NCBI RefSeq assembly: GCF_036416795.1
Contig: NZ_CP143867.1
Location: 4,394,001-4,458,000 of the forward strand
Source of the DNA: Bacteroides sp. MSB163
Lineage (GTDB): Bacteria; Bacteroidota; Bacteroidia; Bacteroidales; Bacteroidaceae
Length of the DNA stretch: 64,000 nucleotides
Direction: 5' to 3'
The position numbers and the translations under genes were made by a program. Of this stretch, positions 8,080 to 17,082 are shown piece after piece. A model generated the notes under the pieces. The model was not told the DNA's origin. It ran no database searches and worked only from the letters and a program-made list of their open reading frames with translations. Positions within the stretch are counted from its first letter, which is position 1; each line of letters starts with the position of its first letter.

Positions 8080-10644
8080 ATGAAGATTAAAGTTAGTAAT
8101 GTAAACACTCCGAACTGGAAAGATGTGAATGTGAAATCTCATATTCCTGCCGAGTTGGAGAAATTGTCTGAATTGGCACATAACATTTGGTGGTCTTGGA
8201 ACTATGAAGCTACTGAACTGTTTAGAGACCTTGACCCTGCTTTGTGGAAAGAAGTTGGTCATAACCCCGTCCTTCTGTTGGAAAGAATGAGTTATGCTAA
8301 ACTCGAGGCGCTTGCAAATGACAAAGTAATTCTGAAGAGAATGAATGACGTCTATGCTATGTTCAGAACGTATATGGACGTGAAACCTGATCAGAAGCGC
8401 CCTTCCGTTGCTTATTTCAGCATGGAGTATGGTTTGAGCCAGGTACTTAAGATATATTCTGGCGGTTTAGGTGTTCTTGCCGGTGACTACCTGAAAGAGG
8501 CTTCCGATAGCAATGTTGACCTTTGCGCAGTAGGATTCCTATATCGTTACGGTTATTTCACGCAGACCCTCTCTATGGATGGCCAGCAGATTGCCAACTA
8601 CGAAGCTCAGAACTTCGGTCAGTTGCCCATCGAGCGAGTGATGGACGAGAATGGCAATCAGATGATTGTAGATGTTCCTTATCTGGATTATTTTGTTCAT
8701 GCTTTTGTATGGCGTGTAAACGTTGGGCGTATTTCTCTCTATCTGTTGGATACGGATAATGAAATGAACAGCGAATTCGACCGTCCTATTACTCACCAAC
8801 TCTATGGTGGTGACTGGGAAAACCGTTTGAAACAAGAAATATTGCTTGGTATCGGTGGTATCTTGACACTGAAGAAACTGGGTATCAAGAAAGATGTTTA
8901 TCACTGTAACGAAGGACACGCAGCGTTGATCAACGTTCAGCGTATCTGTGATTATGTAGCTGAAGGCTTGTCTTACGACCAGGCTATCGAATTGGTGCGT
9001 GCTTCTTCACTGTACACTGTACATACTCCGGTTCCTGCCGGTCACGATTACTTCGACGAAGGTCTCTTCGGTAAGTATATGGGTGGTTATCCTGCTAAGA
9101 TGGGTATCAGCTGGGACGACCTGATGGATCTTGGCCGTAACAATCCGGGCGACAAAGGCGAACGTTTCTGTATGTCGGTTTTTGCTTGCAACACTTCACA
9201 GGAAGTGAATGGTGTAAGCTGGTTGCACGGAAAGGTTTCTCAGGAAATGTTCTCTACTATCTGGAAGGGCTATTTCCCTGAAGAAATGCATGTGGGTTAT
9301 GTTACGAACGGTGTACACTTCCCGACTTGGAGCGCTACCGAATGGAAACATCTTTATGCTGCTAACTTCGATGAAAACTTCTTGTACGATCAGTCTAACC
9401 CGAAGATTTGGGAAGCTATCTATAACGTATCCGATGAGAAGATTTGGGAAACGCGTATGGCCTTGAAGAATAAGTTGATCGATTATGTTCGTAAGCAATA
9501 CCGTGAAACTTGGCTGAAGAACCAGGGTGACCCTTCACGTATCGTTTCTCTGATGGATAAGATCAATCCCAATGCGTTGCTGATCGGTTTCGGTCGTCGT
9601 TTTGCTACTTACAAACGTGCTCACTTGCTGTTCACTGACCTCGACCGTCTGGCTAAGATTGTGAATAACCCTGACTATCCGGTACAGTTCCTGTTCACAG
9701 GTAAGGCTCATCCGCATGATGGAGCAGGCCAAGGTTTGATTAAGAGAATTATCGAAATTTCCCGTCGTCCGGAATTCCTGGGTAAGATTATCTTCCTGGA
9801 AAACTATGATATGCAGCTGGCTCGCCGTCTGGTATCCGGTGTAGATATCTGGTTGAATACTCCGACTCGTCCGCTCGAAGCATCCGGTACTTCCGGTGAG
9901 AAAGCGTTGATGAACGGTGTTGTAAACTTCTCCGTACTCGACGGTTGGTGGTTGGAAGGCTATCGTGAAGGTGCAGGTTGGGCGCTGACTGAGAAGCGTA
10001 CTTACCAGAACCAGGAACATCAGGATCAGCTCGATGCAGCTACTATCTATAGCATCCTTGAAACAGAAATCCTGCCGTTGTACTATGCACGCAATAAGAA
10101 GGGATACTCTGAAGGTTGGGTGAAAACTATCAAGAATTCTATCGCACAGATTGCGCCGCACTATACGATGAAACGTCAGTTGGACGACTATTATAGCAAG
10201 TTCTACACTAAGCTGGCTAAGCGTTTCAGTGCATTGTCTGCTAATGACAACGCCAAAGCAAAAGAAATTGCTGCTTGGAAAGAAGAAGTGGTGTCTAAGT
10301 GGGACAGTATTGAGGTAGTGTCTTATGACAAGTGTGAAGAATTGCTTCAAGCTACTATCGAAAGCGGTAAGGAATATACCATTACTTATGTAATCGATGA
10401 GAAAGGCTTGAATGATGCTATCGGTTTGGAACTGGTTACTACTTATACTGCCGGAGACGGTAAACAGCATGTTTATTCTGTTGAACCGTTCAGTGTAGTG
10501 AAAAAAGAGGGTAATCTTTATACCTTTCAGGTGAAACATAAATTAGAGAACGCAGGTAGCTTTAAAGTATCCTACCGTATGTTCCCGAAAAACTCTGACC
10601 TGCCTCACCGTCAGGACTTCTGTTACGTTCGTTGGTTCGTGTAA
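8080..10644 (+). CDS. glgP: Alpha-glucan (glycogen) phosphorylase, GT35
   Basis: Releases glucose 1-phosphate from alpha-1,4-glucan using pyridoxal phosphate. The 854 residues begin with the N-terminal domain seen in the short alpha-glucan phosphorylase branch (HNIWWSWNYEATELF). The PLP lysine lies in EASGTSGEKALMNG. A C-terminal stretch of about 130 residues after the catalytic core looks like a beta-rich accessory domain. It is downstream of glycogen synthase, and together they form a storage-glycogen unit. A terminator follows. Confidence 0.93.
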   Translation: MKIKVSNVNTPNWKDVNVKSHIPAELEKLSELAHNIWWSWNYEATELFRDLDPALWKEVGHNPVLLLERMSYAKLEALANDKVILKRMNDVYAMFRTYMDVKPDQKRPSVAYFSMEYGLSQVLKIYSGGLGVLAGDYLKEASDSNVDLCAVGFLYRYGYFTQTLSMDGQQIANYEAQNFGQLPIERVMDENGNQMIVDVPYLDYFVHAFVWRVNVGRISLYLLDTDNEMNSEFDRPITHQLYGGDWENRLKQEILLGIGGILTLKKLGIKKDVYHCNEGHAALINVQRICDYVAEGLSYDQAIELVRASSLYTVHTPVPAGHDYFDEGLFGKYMGGYPAKMGISWDDLMDLGRNNPGDKGERFCMSVFACNTSQEVNGVSWLHGKVSQEMFSTIWKGYFPEEMHVGYVTNGVHFPTWSATEWKHLYAANFDENFLYDQSNPKIWEAIYNVSDEKIWETRMALKNKLIDYVRKQYRETWLKNQGDPSRIVSLMDKINPNALLIGFGRRFATYKRAHLLFTDLDRLAKIVNNPDYPVQFLFTGKAHPHDGAGQGLIKRIIEISRRPEFLGKIIFLENYDMQLARRLVSGVDIWLNTPTRPLEASGTSGEKALMNGVVNFSVLDGWWLEGYREGAGWALTEKRTYQNQEHQDQLDAATIYSILETEILPLYYARNKKGYSEGWVKTIKNSIAQIAPHYTMKRQLDDYYSKFYTKLAKRFSALSANDNAKAKEIAAWKEEVVSKWDSIEVVSYDKCEELLQATIESGKEYTITYVIDEKGLNDAIGLELVTTYTAGDGKQHVYSVEPFSVVKKEGNLYTFQVKHKLENAGSFKVSYRMFPKNSDLPHRQDFCYVRWFV

Positions 10645-10665
10645 GAGTTTGATTTAACAATATAG

Positions 10666-10722
10666 AGAAGCTGCTCACGGGAGGTTTATTAAACTTCTCG
10701 GGGCAGCTTTTCGCTTTTTTAT
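10666..10722 (+). terminator. Terminator after glgP
   Basis: AAGCTGCTC and GGGGCAGCTT form an imperfect stem around a loop containing GTTTATTAAAC, followed by TTCGCTTTTTT. Confidence 0.65.
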
Positions 10723-10739
10723 TCACTTTATTATGTACT

Positions 10740-10973
10740 ATGAGACATTTACTTCTTTCATTGAGTTGTTTGGTATAGTTTCTGGCGGATATTCACAAAT
10801 GGAACTATCGCCTTCCGAGCGAAAAAATTTATTTTATTGATGAGCAGGATGGAAATCAGGCAAAAGTATTGTCGAATGCTGATAAGGTGAATATTATAAA
10901 GTTTGGTGCACGGGCATTTTATCCGGAACAGGATGGTGGAGTTGAAATAGTAGTACTCCCTCCCTTTTATTGA
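10740..10973 (+). pseudogene. Small secreted-type ORF broken by an amber codon
   Basis: From ATG 10740 the frame reads MRHLLLSLSCLV, then TAG (10776-10778), then runs open for 64 more codons (FLADIHKWNYRLPSEKIYF onward) to TGA at 10973. The start looks like a signal peptide cut by the stop, and no alternative start codon lies close downstream. I do not recognise a family. It lies alone between the glgP terminator and gpmA. It could be a decayed gene or, less likely, a gene read through at TAG. The rest of the 383-base gap shows no other gene. Confidence 0.55.
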
Positions 10974-11027
10974 ACAAGTTCCGATAGATGCGTGTTCTAC
11001 TCATACGACTAATAAAAAATAATTCGT

Positions 11028-11774
11028 ATGAAGAAAATCGTATTACTTCGCCATGGCGAGAGCGCATGGAATAAGGAAAATCGTTTCACTGGTTGGACCG
11101 ATGTAGATTTAACGGAAAAAGGTATTGCCGAAGCTAAAAAGGCAGGACAGTTATTGATAGATAATGGTTTCCAGTTTGATAAAGCTTATACTTCCTACCT
11201 GAAACGTGCAGTGAAAACACTGAATGTGGTATTGGATCGTATGGATCAGGACTGGATACCGGTAGAGAAATCCTGGCATCTGAACGAGAAGCATTATGGA
11301 CAGCTTCAAGGTTTGAATAAGGCGGAAACAGCTGCCAAATATGGTGAAGAGCAGGTGTTGATCTGGCGTCGTAGCTACGATATTGCTCCTCATGCACTGA
11401 CTGAGGATGACCCTCGTAATCCGCGCTTTGAAGCACGTTATAATGAAGTGCCCGATGCGGAACTGCCTCGTACCGAGTCTCTGAAAGATACAATCGAACG
11501 CATCATGCCTTACTGGAAATGTGTGATCTTCCCGAATCTGAAAACAGCCGATGAGTTGTTGGTAGTGGCACATGGTAATAGTTTAAGAGGAATCATCAAG
11601 CACCTGAAACATATCTCCGATGAAGATATTGTGAAGCTGAACCTGCCCACCGCCGTACCTTATGTCTTTGAATTTGATGATGACCTGAATTTGCAGAAAG
11701 ACTATTTCTTGGGAGATCCGGAGGAAATAAAGAAGTTGATGGAAGCAGTAGCAAATCAAGGAAAGAATAAATAG
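11028..11774 (+). CDS. gpmA: 2,3-bisphosphoglycerate-dependent phosphoglycerate mutase
   Basis: Interconverts 3- and 2-phosphoglycerate in glycolysis and gluconeogenesis. The 248 residues open with IVLLRHGESAWN, whose His9 is the phosphorylated histidine of the family. The conserved KHYGQLQGLNKAE and VVAHGNSLRGIIKHL motifs are present. It stands alone, facing a minus-strand gene across a large A/T-rich inverted repeat. Confident. Confidence 0.97.
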   Translation: MKKIVLLRHGESAWNKENRFTGWTDVDLTEKGIAEAKKAGQLLIDNGFQFDKAYTSYLKRAVKTLNVVLDRMDQDWIPVEKSWHLNEKHYGQLQGLNKAETAAKYGEEQVLIWRRSYDIAPHALTEDDPRNPRFEARYNEVPDAELPRTESLKDTIERIMPYWKCVIFPNLKTADELLVVAHGNSLRGIIKHLKHISDEDIVKLNLPTAVPYVFEFDDDLNLQKDYFLGDPEEIKKLMEAVANQGKNK

Positions 11775-11775
11775 A

Positions 11776-11850
11776 ATGAAATATGAAGTATTAGGTATTA
11801 AATGATGCGTGGCCCTTAATACTTAATACTTAATACTTCATATTTAATTC
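11776..11850. terminator. Bidirectional hairpin between gpmA and a convergent gene
   Basis: The left arm (GAAATATGAAGTATTAGGTA) and the right arm (reiterated TTAATAC ending CTTCATATTTAATTC) are largely complementary. The position between convergent genes suggests a shared terminator made from the reiterated-word repeat family. Confidence 0.55.
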
Positions 11851-11851
11851 T

Positions 11852-12580
11852 CTAACCAACTAATTCGTTCAATATCGTGATACTTAGAAATACTCCAATT
11901 GCTATACAGAGTGCTATTAGAATCCAGTTTGTATATTTGGCACTTGGTTTTGTTTCTTTATGCAGATTCTGGTCGAAGTAATTCTTGAAGAAGAGATAAA
12001 TGGCAGGAACGGTTGCACTTGCCAGCAATAAGTCTTCGGGAATTTTGTAGATGTACACTTTAGAAAACGCTATCAATGCCCAGTGACAAAGGAAAAGTAT
12101 TACAAGCAGATTCACTTTGCGTGAAAATGCCAGTAACAGCCCGATGGTGAATACGGCCACGGAGCAGGGCATCACACAGGTGGTCATCATTGGGAATTCC
12201 ATGCCCCGTGCCCATGACAAGAGAGGGTAAAGGAATGGCATGGCATACAGTATGTAAGTCAGTTTGTCATATTTGTGATAACGTTCAAACGGAGTATAGT
12301 TTGTAATGAGATCCCATAGCCAGATAAGTGCAATTATACCCCAGAATATGGCAAGTATATAATTGTAATTCCGGTCACCACAATAGATCATGTAGTAGAC
12401 GATAGAAATCCAGCTATTTAAAAATACCATATATCCCTTCATCAACCGCTTTATCAGCAGTGTCGGTTTTTGATAAAGTAGTACGGTCAGCAGAATACCT
12501 GCAATCGTAATAATTACCTGGAAAATCCAGGTTGCTTCATTATATTGTGCGATTGTTTTCCAAAAAACTTCCATACGCAA
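11852..12580 (-). CDS. Polytopic membrane protein, resembles DUF6064
   Basis: A 242-residue protein with about seven hydrophobic helices and short loops (for example IIALIWLWDLITNYTPFERY). It looks like the DUF6064 family of unknown function; that match is from memory of the family pattern and is not certain. There are two possible starts, Met1 and Met3 (MRMEV). It lies 25 bases downstream of the exporter half-gene on the same strand, so it may be co-transcribed with the threonine/serine exporter pair. No function is claimed. Confidence 0.7.
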   Translation of the reverse strand: MRMEVFWKTIAQYNEATWIFQVIITIAGILLTVLLYQKPTLLIKRLMKGYMVFLNSWISIVYYMIYCGDRNYNYILAIFWGIIALIWLWDLITNYTPFERYHKYDKLTYILYAMPFLYPLLSWARGMEFPMMTTCVMPCSVAVFTIGLLLAFSRKVNLLVILFLCHWALIAFSKVYIYKIPEDLLLASATVPAIYLFFKNYFDQNLHKETKPSAKYTNWILIALCIAIGVFLSITILNELVG

Positions 12581-12605
12581 TTTTTTAAATTTTAATTTTC
12601 AACTT

Positions 12606-13100
12606 TTAATTTTTCTCGTGTCTTGTCATGGAGAAAGCTCGTTTGATAAACAAGAACAACGGTATAGTGGCGCCCACTGCCAACATGAAAATGACGCTAC
12701 AAGTAACAATTGTGTTCGTGAATAAGTCTATCAGATACTTTTCCTGCAATTCCGGTACTTTCATATTCTGCATGAACATGATGAGTGAGAATACTATTTT
12801 GTAGGCGTACATACCCGGAATCATAGGCAGCAATGCAGGGATGTAGAGCACGGTCATGGGGCAATAGATACGTTTTCCCAAAACCAGACTTCCCATGCCG
12901 ATACTGAAAGAAGCAAATAGAGATGCAGTGGCGATATCTACTCCCAGATAGGTCATCAGACAAAAACGCAAAGCATGGCCGATAGCGGCAAGCAAGGCAA
13001 TGGAAGGAAAAGCGCGCAAGGGAGGATCTGAAATCGCTCCGAAACCGATGGCGGCAACTGCGGCAAATATGCCGTCCGTAAGTATATCAACGAGTATCAT
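12606..13100 (-). CDS. Threonine/serine exporter family, small subunit (YjjB/ThrE_2-like)
   Basis: A 164-residue membrane protein with about five helices, including FGAISDPPLRAFPSIALLAA near the N-terminus and a late GMYAYKIVFS. This matches the C-terminal half of ThrE-type exporters, which many bacteria encode as a separate YjjB-like protein. It overlaps the upstream YjjP-like gene by four bases (13097-13100), as expected for two halves of one transporter. The exported substrate (threonine, serine or another organic acid) cannot be told from sequence. Confidence 0.85.
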   Translation of the reverse strand: MILVDILTDGIFAAVAAIGFGAISDPPLRAFPSIALLAAIGHALRFCLMTYLGVDIATASLFASFSIGMGSLVLGKRIYCPMTVLYIPALLPMIPGMYAYKIVFSLIMFMQNMKVPELQEKYLIDLFTNTIVTCSVIFMLAVGATIPLFLFIKRAFSMTRHEKN

Positions 13101-13864
13101 AATAAACTGTTTCTAATTAACATAAGAGTGCAGGAGAGTCCTACGGAAATACATAATACCAGCAGTAATGCCTGGATGAGACGGGTGCAGCCGGTTAGTA
13201 CATGTCCCTCAACAATATCAATGACTCCATTCAGCAAGGGGACGCCGGGCACCAGATAAAGAACACTTGTGGCAATGGCTATCTCAGCTGTCGTTTCCAG
13301 CGTGAGCGCTGAAGAAGCAACCATGGAAGCTACGAATGCAGATACAATGAAAACAAGATAATGATTGATTTTCTTCTTCTGCATAATCTGTTTTATATAG
13401 AAACCGATGAGCGTTGCGGAGAATACAATGAGACGCGCTGTCCAGTCACCGCCAAACAGGGCGCAGAAAGAAGCATTGGCAAAACCCACTAGAAACAATG
13501 TACAAAGCGGGTCCATCTTCGGTCGTGATATTATTTTCTCATATTTGTCCCAAAGTATCTCCAGAGGCAAATGATTGTCGTAGGCTTCCCAGCTAAGTGC
13601 ACTCAGTTCAGCGTTCAGTTCAAAACTGATGGGGAAAGCGGGGATAATGGCTACTTCATTGTAGACTTCCGTGCTGTCAATGTCGCATACACTTACCACC
13701 ATGGTCTTTTGGAAAAGGCTCATTTTCACGTCTACGTCCAGTGACTTTCCGATGCGACGGGTGTTTCGTATCACACGCGAAGTGTGTACGCCGGACCCCA
13801 TAAGACGATTAGCATACTCCAGTAAAAACCGGGTAATTTCTTTTAATTCGTTTGGCGAATTCAT
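13097..13864 (-). CDS. Threonine/serine exporter family, large subunit (YjjP/ThrE-like, DUF1212)
   Basis: A 255-residue protein with a soluble N-terminal portion of about 130 residues followed by five hydrophobic helices (DPLCTLFLVGFANASFCALF onward). The motif YLVPGVPLLNGVIDIVEGH is typical of the ThrE/YjjP family. It begins with ATG at 13864, 46 bases after a -7 box, and is the first gene of a three-gene minus-strand unit. It forms a transporter with the overlapping YjjB-like subunit. Confidence 0.87.
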   Translation of the reverse strand: MNSPNELKEITRFLLEYANRLMGSGVHTSRVIRNTRRIGKSLDVDVKMSLFQKTMVVSVCDIDSTEVYNEVAIIPAFPISFELNAELSALSWEAYDNHLPLEILWDKYEKIISRPKMDPLCTLFLVGFANASFCALFGGDWTARLIVFSATLIGFYIKQIMQKKKINHYLVFIVSAFVASMVASSALTLETTAEIAIATSVLYLVPGVPLLNGVIDIVEGHVLTGCTRLIQALLLVLCISVGLSCTLMLIRNSLL

Positions 13865-13909
13865 ACTTTAAAATGTTATCCTAATATTATCTATTCTTGA
13901 AAAGCGCCG

Positions 13910-13917
13910 CAAAGGTA
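13910..13917 (-). promoter_or_regulatory. -7 box for the exporter operon
   Basis: TACCTTTG on the minus strand fits TAnnTTTG, 46 bases upstream of the YjjP-like start. A -33 box is not obvious. Confidence 0.55.
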
Positions 13918-14033
13918 CGGCTTTTTGAAGAAAGAAGGAAATGATAATAAGTTATAATTATGGGAATTTCTGAAAGGAGGAAGGCAAGAAAGGAGAGCTT
14001 GAGATGGTGTCGGCATCTCAAGCACGCTGATTA

Positions 14034-14543
14034 TTAAGCAATTTGAGGTACGGGATTATAGTTGTATGTCACCACCTCTTCTGCCTGTAATGAAGCCTGT
14101 ACGTCAATCAAGCGTTGATTTTTACTTCCGCGGAAGCACAGGCTTTCATCCCGCAGTTCCTGTTTGAATTTCCCGTCTACCAGTACATCGATATACTGCA
14201 ATAGTTTGGTCTGTAGTGGATTGCGTAGCAGAGTCTCAAAAGTATATCCTGTATAGCACCAGATGTTCTTGCTACTTTTTTCCTTGATGGCACATGCCAG
14301 TTCTGTAAATCCCTCGGGTTGGTACATCGGATCTCCGCCACTGAATGTTACGTCTGCAAAATTGTCGGCAAGCACTTTCGCCAGAATTTCGTCTGTCGAC
14401 ATCCAGCGTCCCCGGTTGATATCCCAGGATTCAGGATTGTGGCAACCAGGGCATCTGTTCGGGCATCCGGCAGCATAAATGGAGGTCCGGAAGCCCGGAC
14501 CGTCCACTGTAGTATCTTCTATAATGTCAAGGATAGAAAGCAC
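14034..14543 (-). CDS. nrdG: Anaerobic ribonucleotide reductase activating enzyme
   Basis: Radical-SAM enzyme that makes the glycyl radical on NrdD. The 169 residues carry the cluster-binding cysteines Cys27, Cys31 and Cys34 in GCPNRCPGCHNPESW, followed by the SAM-contact segment VTFSGGDPMYQPEG. It lies 25 bases downstream of nrdD on the same strand, across a junction of GTGATTA-type repeats. The pair supports deoxynucleotide synthesis without oxygen. Confident. Confidence 0.96.
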   Translation of the reverse strand: MLSILDIIEDTTVDGPGFRTSIYAAGCPNRCPGCHNPESWDINRGRWMSTDEILAKVLADNFADVTFSGGDPMYQPEGFTELACAIKEKSSKNIWCYTGYTFETLLRNPLQTKLLQYIDVLVDGKFKQELRDESLCFRGSKNQRLIDVQASLQAEEVVTYNYNPVPQIA

Positions 14544-14568
14544 GTTGATAGTGATTAACGATTAGTGA

Positions 14569-16776
14569 TTAGTTATGAATGACACGGTCGTTGAGTTCCG
14601 CCAGTTTGGCATTGTTCCAACGGTCGGTAGTACCTACCAGGTAACCGGTGATACGTTGTAACTTATCGATGTGCGTGCTGCCACATTTCGGACAGGTTTC
14701 CAGATTCGGAGTAGAGTTTTCATATCCGCATTCCAGACAGCGGTTGCGGTTATGGTTTACTGAGCCGTATCCGATATTGTACTGGTCCATCATGTCCACT
14801 ACACGCATGATGACCTCAGGATTGTGTGTCGCATCACCGTCTATTTCTACATAGAAAATGTGTCCGCCACGTGTCAGTTCATGATACGGAGCTTCCACTT
14901 CTGCCTTATGGCGGGCGCTACACTTATAATATACAGGCACATGATTGGAATTTGTGTAATAATCCCGGTTTGTAATTCCCGGCAATACACCAAACTTCTT
15001 ACGGTCTGCGCCTGTGAATTTGCCCGATAATCCTTCGGCAGGCGTAGCCAGCACACTGTAATTATGGTGATACTGATCGGAGAACTGGTCGGCGCGGTCG
15101 CGCATATAAGTTACTATTTTCATTCCCAGTTTTTGTGCTTCTTCCGATTCTCCGTGATGTTTGCCGGTAAGGGCAACCAGACATTCTGCCAAACCTATGA
15201 AACCTATGCCCAACGTTCCCTGATTGATAACAGAGGCAATTGTATCGTTTGGTTTCAGTTTTTCGCAACCTACCCATAGGGCAGACATCAGCAATGGGAA
15301 TTGCTTGGCAAATGCAGTTTTCTGGAATTCCATACGTTCGTGCAGTTGGCGTGCAGTGACTTCGAGCATTGAATCCAGTTTTGCGAAGAATTTGGCTATA
15401 CGCAATTCTTCATCTTCTATCTTCATACACTCGATAGCCAGGCGTACGATATTAATGGTAGAAAAAGAGATATTTCCGCGTCCGATTGAAGTTTTCGGTC
15501 CGAAACGGTTTTCGAATACACGCGTACGGCATCCCATGGTGGCTACTTCATGCTGATAGCGTTTCGGGTCATCTGCCTTCCACTCTTCGCTTTGGTTGAA
15601 AGTAGCGTCCAGATTGAGGAAATTCGGAAAGAAGCGGCGGGCCGTCACTTTGCAGGCAAGCTGGTAGAGGTCATAGTTCCGGTCTTCCGGCAGATAGCTC
15701 ACACCACGTTTCTTTTTCCATATCTGAATAGGGAATATGGCTGTTTCGCCGTTACCTACACCTTGATAGGTACTTTTCAGAAGTTCGCGGATGATGCAGC
15801 GTCCTTCGGCAGATGTATCCGTGCCGTAATTGATAGAACTGAATACTACCTGGTTACCACCGCGTGAGTGAATGGTATTCATATTATGGATGAATGCTTC
15901 CATTGACTGATGTACACGTGCTACAGTCTTGTTAATGGCATGTTGCACAATGCGTTTCTCGTCGGACAGTCCATCCAGCGGCTGTTGCAGATAGTCTGTA
16001 AGCTCTTTCTGATATAGATGTGAATAATCCTTTCCGTTCAGCTCTTCCAGATTCTTGATTTCTTCGATATAGCTGTTGCGTACGTAGGGTGCCAGATAAA
16101 AGTCGAATGCCGGGATAGCCTGACCGCCATGCATTTCATTCTGTGCAGTTTCCAGTGAGATACATCCCAGGATACTTGCAGTTTCAATACGTTTGGCAGG
16201 ACGGGATTCACCGTGTCCGGCAGAAAAGCCGCAGGTCAAAATACGATCCAATGGATGCTGAACACATGTCAGGCTCTTGGTAGGGTAGTAGTCCTTGTCA
16301 TGAATATGCAGGTAATTACCGCTTACGGCTTCCAGTACTTCATCGCTTAGCAGATAGTCATCCACAAAGGGTTTGGTCGTTTCACTGGCAAACTTCATCA
16401 TCATGCCTGCCGGGGTATCGGCATTCATGTTTGCATTTTCCCGTGTTACGTCATTGGATTTTATTTCTATAATCTCCAGAAACATGTCGCGCGTCTTGGC
16501 TTTACGGGCAATGCTGCGCTGATTGCGGTAAGCGATATACTTCTGTGCTACATCTTTCCGGCTACTCTTCATCAGTTCCATTTCTACGGCATCCTGAATG
16601 GCTTCCACCGTCATTTGTGCACTTCCCTTGAAAGATATATGATCTGTGATTTGGCGTATCAATTGCAGGTCTTCGCCTTTATCCGTATGTAACATAGCTT
16701 TACGGATAGCAGTTACTATTTTCTCTTCATTGAAGCCTACTATACGTCCGTCTCTTTTGATTACAGTCTGTATCAT
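14569..16776 (-). CDS. nrdD: Anaerobic ribonucleoside-triphosphate reductase
   Basis: Reduces ribonucleoside triphosphates under anoxia by a glycyl-radical mechanism. The 735 residues begin with an ATP-cone domain (VIKRDGRIVGFNEEKIVTAI). Near the end is a four-cysteine zinc site (CLECGYE ... CPKCGS), then RITGYL, whose glycine (about residue 711) is the radical site, 25 residues from the C-terminus. It is the first gene of the nrdD-nrdG pair. A palindrome next to its -7 box suggests control. Confidence 0.97.
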   Translation of the reverse strand: MIQTVIKRDGRIVGFNEEKIVTAIRKAMLHTDKGEDLQLIRQITDHISFKGSAQMTVEAIQDAVEMELMKSSRKDVAQKYIAYRNQRSIARKAKTRDMFLEIIEIKSNDVTRENANMNADTPAGMMMKFASETTKPFVDDYLLSDEVLEAVSGNYLHIHDKDYYPTKSLTCVQHPLDRILTCGFSAGHGESRPAKRIETASILGCISLETAQNEMHGGQAIPAFDFYLAPYVRNSYIEEIKNLEELNGKDYSHLYQKELTDYLQQPLDGLSDEKRIVQHAINKTVARVHQSMEAFIHNMNTIHSRGGNQVVFSSINYGTDTSAEGRCIIRELLKSTYQGVGNGETAIFPIQIWKKKRGVSYLPEDRNYDLYQLACKVTARRFFPNFLNLDATFNQSEEWKADDPKRYQHEVATMGCRTRVFENRFGPKTSIGRGNISFSTINIVRLAIECMKIEDEELRIAKFFAKLDSMLEVTARQLHERMEFQKTAFAKQFPLLMSALWVGCEKLKPNDTIASVINQGTLGIGFIGLAECLVALTGKHHGESEEAQKLGMKIVTYMRDRADQFSDQYHHNYSVLATPAEGLSGKFTGADRKKFGVLPGITNRDYYTNSNHVPVYYKCSARHKAEVEAPYHELTRGGHIFYVEIDGDATHNPEVIMRVVDMMDQYNIGYGSVNHNRNRCLECGYENSTPNLETCPKCGSTHIDKLQRITGYLVGTTDRWNNAKLAELNDRVIHN

Positions 16777-16819
16777 GGTTACGTTTTAATTTTTTAGTTA
16801 TCCATTAGAATTGGGAGTA

Positions 16820-16846
16820 CAAAGGTATAAACTTATCTATAAGTTT
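16820..16846 (-). promoter_or_regulatory. nrdD promoter -7 box with adjacent palindrome
   Basis: On the minus strand TACCTTTG (16820-16827) is a good -7 box 44 bases from the nrdD start. Immediately upstream is an 18-bp palindrome, AAACTTAT, CT, ATAAGTTT (16829-16846), placed in the spacer toward -33, where a repressor or activator could act. The rest of the 306-base gap to 17082 holds only the terminator of the next gene. Confidence 0.55.
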
Positions 16847-16990
16847 TTGTTTTTGGGAAACTTTTGTCGGTCTAAAATATGTTAATCAATTGGTTTCTAG
16901 TTGTGTATAAGTGTAAAGTGGATAACTTTTTGTATTAGTCGGTTTTTAAAAGTTGTTCAAAATGGAAAACTCTGTGTAGTAGGTAGATAC

Positions 16991-17035
16991 AAAAAAGCTC
17001 CCTTGCTACATGTATTTGTAACAAGGGAACTTATA
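16991..17035 (-). terminator. Terminator of the TlpA-like gene
   Basis: On the minus strand a stem of AGTTCCCTTGTTAC with GTAGCAAGGGAGCT is followed by a run of six T. Confidence 0.85.
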
Positions 17036-17082
17036 CTATAAGAATAATTCCTTGACTGTGATTATTCTTTTCCGGACAAAGA

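Noticed and set aside
9535..10539. Minus-strand open frame (334 codons) within glgP
   Set aside because: It is an antisense shadow of a well-conserved phosphorylase and shows no family features.
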